9,236 nucleotides of DNA, taken from the NCBI GenBank assembly GCA_003242315.1, contig QGUY01000155.1:1-9236 (forward strand), given 5' to 3'. The notes beneath the pieces were generated by a model that was given only the letters and a program-made list of their open reading frames with translations, was not told where the DNA came from and made no database searches. This stretch comes from Bacteroidota bacterium (GTDB taxonomy: Bacteria > Bacteroidota > Bacteroidia > Cytophagales > Cyclobacteriaceae). Both the position numbers and the translations under genes were made by a program. Numbering within the stretch: position 1 is the first letter of the stretch; each line of letters begins with the position of its first letter. This document shows positions 6,371-9,236 of the stretch, piece after piece.

Positions 6371-7510
6371 ATGAAAAGGATAGTTTTTCTTAGCGGTACA
6401 CGCGCAGACTTTGGAAAACTGAAATCGCTCATTGATATAATGAACAGGGACCCGGGTTTTGAGGTCCACATTTTTGCGACGGGGATGCACATGCAGTCAC
6501 GCTATGGCGGCACCGTAAACGAAATTGAAAAGTGCGGTTATCCCAACATCTACAAATACATTAACCACCTTGCCGAGATTTCCATGGACCTCGTGCTGGC
6601 AAAAACCATCGAAGGTCTTTCCGGGTTTTGCCAGGAAATTGAACCCGACCTCATCATAATCCATGGTGATCGGGTCGAGGCGCTCGCCGGAGCAATTGTT
6701 GGTTCATTAAACAATATCCTTGTCGCGCACATCGAGGGCGGAGAAGTGTCAGGCACGATCGACGAACTCATACGGCACGCGGTGAGCAAGATGAGCCATA
6801 CGCACTTTGTGGCTAATGACATTGCAAAGAAAAGGTTGATCCAGATGGGTGAGGAAGAAGAGTCGATCTACGTCATCGGAAGCCCTGACGTAGACTTGAT
6901 GTTGTCGGAAAAATTGCCAACGCTGGAGTCAGTTAAAGAATACTATGAAATCTTTTTTGACGAATACGCTATCCTTCTCTTCCATCCGGTAACTACCGAA
7001 GTTGCTCACCTGGAAGGATACACCAATGCGCTGATCGATGCGGTGATTCAATCAGGATTAAAGTACGTTGTCATATATCCAAACAACGACTTGGGGTCTC
7101 ATCACATCTTGCGGGCTTACGAGCGCATCATGGGCCTGCCCAACTTCAGGTTTTTCCCGTCAGTCCGGTTTGAAGCATTCCTTACGCTCCTGAAGCACGC
7201 GAAATTTATCCTGGGCAATAGCAGTTCCGGGATTCGTGAAGCTCCCTATTACGGCGTTCCGTCAATAAATGTCGGCACCAGGCAACATAACAGGGCGCTT
7301 CACGACGACATCATCAACACCGACTACCGAACCGAGAGCATTCTACAAGCAATTCATCGCGCGATGAGTTTGAAGCCGAAGAAAGTCGAACTGTTCGGCG
7401 ACGGCAAGAGCGATGTTTTGTTCAGGGAAATTCTGAATTCGGAAAACTTCTGGAATACAAGCAAACAAAAGCATTTCAGGGATCTAGTAGAATGGAAAAA
7501 CTCAGACTGA
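6371..7510 (+). CDS. neuC: UDP-N-acetylglucosamine 2-epimerase (hydrolysing), NeuC/LegG type
   Basis: This 379-residue enzyme releases UDP while inverting C2 of UDP-GlcNAc (or UDP-diacetamido-trideoxyglucose in LegG). It supplies the ManNAc-type substrate of NeuB. Two Rossmann-like domains form the GT-B fold of the 2-epimerase family. The N-terminal motif GTRADFGKLKSLI (9-21) is followed by FATGMHMQ (35-42), HGDRVEALAG (98-107), HIEGGEVSGTIDELIRH (120-136), FHPVTTE (204-210), YPNND (236-240), GNSSSGIREAPYYGVP (282-297) and GTRQ (302-305). The hydrolysing subfamily is indicated by the TRADFG and GGEVSGTIDE wording, also present in sialic-acid NeuC. The gene starts 4 bases after the methyltransferase and overlaps the HisF-like gene by 19 bases. 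Neu and Leg versions cannot be separated by reading alone. No 4,6-dehydratase or 4-aminotransferase for the Leg route lies in the window. Confidence 0.9.
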   Translation: MKRIVFLSGTRADFGKLKSLIDIMNRDPGFEVHIFATGMHMQSRYGGTVNEIEKCGYPNIYKYINHLAEISMDLVLAKTIEGLSGFCQEIEPDLIIIHGDRVEALAGAIVGSLNNILVAHIEGGEVSGTIDELIRHAVSKMSHTHFVANDIAKKRLIQMGEEEESIYVIGSPDVDLMLSEKLPTLESVKEYYEIFFDEYAILLFHPVTTEVAHLEGYTNALIDAVIQSGLKYVVIYPNNDLGSHHILRAYERIMGLPNFRFFPSVRFEAFLTLLKHAKFILGNSSSGIREAPYYGVPSINVGTRQHNRALHDDIINTDYRTESILQAIHRAMSLKPKKVELFGDGKSDVLFREILNSENFWNTSKQKHFRDLVEWKNSD

Positions 7511-8244
7511 TCGCGAGACTCGACATAAAGAACGAATACGTTATCAAAGGAATCCACCTTGAAGGCCTAAGGAAAATTGGCGACCCCATTCAGCTCGCAA
7601 AGAAATACTACGACGAAGGCATCGATGAGATTATTTTTATGGACGCCGTCGCAAGCCTGTACGGAAGGAACAACTTGTTTCACATCATCGAAAAGGCTTG
7701 CGAACAGGTATTTGTACCCATCACGATAGGCGGAGGAATCAGAACGCTGGAAGACATCGGCAAGGCGCTGAAGGCGGGTGCTGATAAAATTGCCCTTAAC
7801 ACATCTGCTGTCAGGAATCCGGATTTCGTCACGGAAGCATCGCGAATTTTCGGATCGCAGTGCATCGTAGGGTCGATTGAAGCTAAACACAAAGGCAATT
7901 CCTGGGAAGCATATGTCGACAACGGGCGCGAAGAGACCGGACTCAATGCAGTCGAATGGGCCAAAAGGCTGGAGGACCTGGGCTGTGGGGAAATAATGAT
8001 AACATCCGTTGACCGTGACGGAACCATGCTCGGCTTTGATCTTAACTTGATATCCAACATCAACGACAACATTTCCATTCCGTTGATTGCGTGCAGCGGA
8101 GCCGGAACCATAGCGCATTTTGTCGAGATCGCCAGCAAAGTACGGACGGGAGGCATAGCCACTGCCTCCGCGTTGCACTATAACCGGGCGACCATACCCG
8201 CGATAAAAGCCGCCCTCAGGGAACATGGAAATCCAATGCGATGA
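7492..8244 (+). CDS. hisF2: HisF paralogue for acetamidino sugar modification (AglZ/HisF2-like)
   Basis: This 250-residue (beta-alpha)8 barrel is related to imidazole glycerol phosphate synthase cyclase. In surface-sugar loci such paralogues work with a HisH glutaminase and a WbpG/PseA amidotransferase, probably passing ammonia to convert an N-acetyl group to acetamidino. Family marks include RLDIKN (9-14, with Asp11), GDPIQLAKKYYDEGIDEIIFMDAVAS (30-55), PITIGGGIRTLEDI (76-89), GSQCIVGSIEAK (121-132), SVDRDGT (172-178) and CSGAG (201-205). Position 130 is glutamate where histidine-pathway HisF has its second catalytic aspartate, and GGAG is replaced by SGAG. These changes support a paralogous role outside histidine synthesis. 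The ATG overlaps neuC by 19 bases, and the end overlaps hisH by 4 (ATGA). No other his genes are present. Confidence 0.87.
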   Translation: MEKLRLIARLDIKNEYVIKGIHLEGLRKIGDPIQLAKKYYDEGIDEIIFMDAVASLYGRNNLFHIIEKACEQVFVPITIGGGIRTLEDIGKALKAGADKIALNTSAVRNPDFVTEASRIFGSQCIVGSIEAKHKGNSWEAYVDNGREETGLNAVEWAKRLEDLGCGEIMITSVDRDGTMLGFDLNLISNINDNISIPLIACSGAGTIAHFVEIASKVRTGGIATASALHYNRATIPAIKAALREHGNPMR

Positions 8245-8864
8245 AAACAATAGCGATACTGGATTACGATATCGGAAATGTGAGAAGCATCCTGAATGCC
8301 TTTCGGACGCTGAATACCAACCCTATCGTGACCGACAAGCCAGAGGTAATTATGCAGGCAGATGGCGTTGTCCTTCCGGGGGTAGGCGCCTTTGCCACCG
8401 GCATGAATAACCTGAAGTCCCATCAGCTGGTGGACGTTATTCACCAGTACATTGCCACCGGCAAACCCTTCCTGGGCATTTGCCTTGGAATGCAGTTGCT
8501 GATGGAGGAAAGTGACGAGTTCGGCGTAAGTCAGGGTCTGGGTCTCATCCAGGGACGCGTCGAAAAGTTAAAGGTGAACCACTTCAGGTTGCCCCACATC
8601 AGCTGGAACGAACTCCGAAAGCCGGAAAACATAAGCTGGGAGAACACCATTTTTAGGAATGTCGGCAAAGATGATAATTTCTATTTTGTTCATACCTTTG
8701 CCGCAAACCCGAAGCACGACGAAAATATCCTGTCCACAACAGTATATGACGGGTATTCGTTTTGTTCAGCAGTATTCAAGGATAATATCTACGGGGTACA
8801 ATTCCATCCTGAGAAAAGTGCCGCTGCGGGGCTCAGGATTCTGGAAGACTTTACTAAACTGTAG
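8241..8864 (+). CDS. hisH: HisH paralogue, glutamine amidotransferase subunit
   Basis: This 207-residue class I glutaminase hydrolyses glutamine and delivers ammonia to its HisF partner. The catalytic triad is complete: Cys81 in GICLGMQLL (79-87), His189 and Glu191 in QFHPEKS (187-193). The oxyanion-strand region LPGVGAF is at 45-51. PHISWNEL (118-125) and YFVHTF (148-153) correspond to the HisF-facing segments PHxGWN and YFVHSY of histidine-pathway HisH and are slightly altered here, as expected for a paralogue. The length is normal. The start overlaps the hisF-like stop by 4 bases, and the amidotransferase gene begins 2 bases after its stop, so the three are translated as one block. It most likely serves acetamidino formation on a surface sugar. 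A role in histidine synthesis is unlikely without other his genes. Confidence 0.88.
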   Translation: MKTIAILDYDIGNVRSILNAFRTLNTNPIVTDKPEVIMQADGVVLPGVGAFATGMNNLKSHQLVDVIHQYIATGKPFLGICLGMQLLMEESDEFGVSQGLGLIQGRVEKLKVNHFRLPHISWNELRKPENISWENTIFRNVGKDDNFYFVHTFAANPKHDENILSTTVYDGYSFCSAVFKDNIYGVQFHPEKSAAAGLRILEDFTKL

Positions 8865-8866
8865 CA

Positions 8867-9232
8867 ATGGAGATCAAGAGTCAGGAACCTAAATATCCAG
8901 CTTGGTACGGCCTTCCTGCCGAAGTCAAATTCTGCAAGAAATGCGTCATCTCTAATCAACGGCCGAGCTCTACCGTTGAATTCAGGAGCACTGCCAATGA
9001 AAAGAAGAGCGTTATCGACTTTGATGAGGAAGGTGTGTGCTCCGCATGCCGATATCACGAGGAGAAAGAGAAAAATATTGACTGGAAGGAGCGTGAGGAA
9101 ATTCTCTGGAAACTATGCGAGAAATTCCGGCGTAACGACGGTCGTTACGATGTAATCGTTCCGGGTTCCGGAGGTAAGGACAGCGCGTTTACAGCGCACA
9201 TCCTGAAAAACCTGTCTCTAAAACAAATATAA
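8867..9232 (+). CDS. wbpG: N-acetyl sugar amidotransferase (WbpG/PseA type), partial: C-terminus missing
   Basis: This is the N-terminal part of an ATP-dependent PP-loop amidotransferase that turns an N-acetyl group on a sugar into an acetamidino group, using ammonia from the HisH/HisF pair. Two cysteine pairs (CKKC 23-26, CSAC 58-61) flank the family motif VISNQRPSSTVEF (27-39). The PP-loop PGSGGKDSAF is at 99-108. The family is usually about 370-380 residues, so about two thirds is absent. Homology continues as far as HILKN (111-115, ending at 9211), where family members go on with a KYGM-like stretch. Instead the last six codons read LSLKQI and a stop at 9230-9232, inside a sequence resembling a sequencing adapter. 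I therefore read this as a gene cut by the contig end, not as a pseudogene. The start lies 2 bases after hisH. Confidence 0.85.
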   Translation: MEIKSQEPKYPAWYGLPAEVKFCKKCVISNQRPSSTVEFRSTANEKKSVIDFDEEGVCSACRYHEEKEKNIDWKEREEILWKLCEKFRRNDGRYDVIVPGSGGKDSAFTAHILKNLSLKQI

Positions 9233-9236
9233 CGCG
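9212..9236 (+). other. probable degraded Nextera adapter at contig end (assembly artefact)
   Basis: The segment starts CTGTCTCT and matches the 19-base Nextera mosaic end at 15 of 19 positions by my reading. All four differences are A in this window. The next six bases (AACGCG) match four of six of the i5-side adapter continuation (GACGCT). It begins exactly where similarity to the amidotransferase family stops. These bases are probably not genomic. Confidence 0.7.

Noticed and set aside
3592..7510. Pseudaminic acid (Pse) pathway
   Set aside because: NeuB carries the KHQTHIVEDEM and GSGECNNYP motifs of sialic/legionaminic synthases, and NeuC is of the hydrolysing 2-epimerase type, which the Pse route does not use.
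7567..8250. 227-codon minus-strand open frame opposite the HisF-like gene
   Set aside because: The + strand frame is a clear HisF-family barrel. The antisense product is low in recognisable motifs and overlaps it fully.
7492..8864. HisF and HisH as histidine biosynthesis enzymes
   Set aside because: No other his genes are nearby, catalytic Asp130 is replaced by Glu, and both genes are locked into a surface-sugar operon with a WbpG/PseA-type amidotransferase.
8867..9232. Natural truncation or frameshift pseudogene of the amidotransferase
   Set aside because: Reading the other frames past 9211 does not recover the expected family continuation, and the divergent stretch resembles a sequencing adapter at the very end of the window. 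A contig-end artefact is the simpler explanation.

Overview
The window is a surface-polysaccharide (nonulosonic acid plus modified amino-sugar) biosynthesis region, with all recognised genes on the + strand. It most likely comes from a member of the Bacteroidota, perhaps Cytophagales-like. The grounds are a lipoprotein with an acidic stretch just after its lipobox cysteine, cadherin-like beta-sandwich domains fused to a propeller, a TAnnTTTG-type promoter, and starts without clear Shine-Dalgarno sequences. The genus cannot be named from this sequence.

Layout. Positions 1-28 may be the last codons of an upstream gene. Positions 27-146 form a large imperfect inverted repeat built of CATAG/CTATG units. 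Next come a WlbB/WbpD-type N-acetyltransferase (173-760) and a WlbA/WbpB-type sugar-nucleotide 3-dehydrogenase (778-1716), two steps of the UDP-2,3-diacetamido-2,3-dideoxy-uronate pathway. After a 230-base gap lies a large lipoprotein gene (1947-3539) with two cadherin-like domains and a six-bladed Kelch/Asp-box-like propeller.

A good Bacteroidota-type promoter (about 3542-3572) then precedes a compact run of seven genes with overlapping or nearly touching ends: neuA (3592-4302), neuB (4283-5341), a zinc-ribbon SAM methyltransferase (5353-6366), neuC (6371-7510), a HisF paralogue (7492-8244), a HisH paralogue (8241-8864) and the N-terminal third of a WbpG/PseA-type N-acetyl-sugar amidotransferase (8867 to the window end).

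How the genes fit together. NeuC, NeuB and NeuA make a CMP-activated sialic- or legionaminic-type nonulosonic acid, and the methyltransferase between neuB and neuC may decorate it. HisF, HisH and the amidotransferase match the trio that converts an N-acetyl group on a sugar to an acetamidino group. With wlbA/wlbB nearby, their substrate could be a 2,3-diacetamido uronate, as in Pseudomonas aeruginosa O-antigen, or the nonulosonic acid itself. Histidine biosynthesis is unlikely.

The last 25 bases do not continue the amidotransferase. They closely resemble a degraded Nextera transposon adapter, so the stop codon there is probably an assembly artefact at a contig end.
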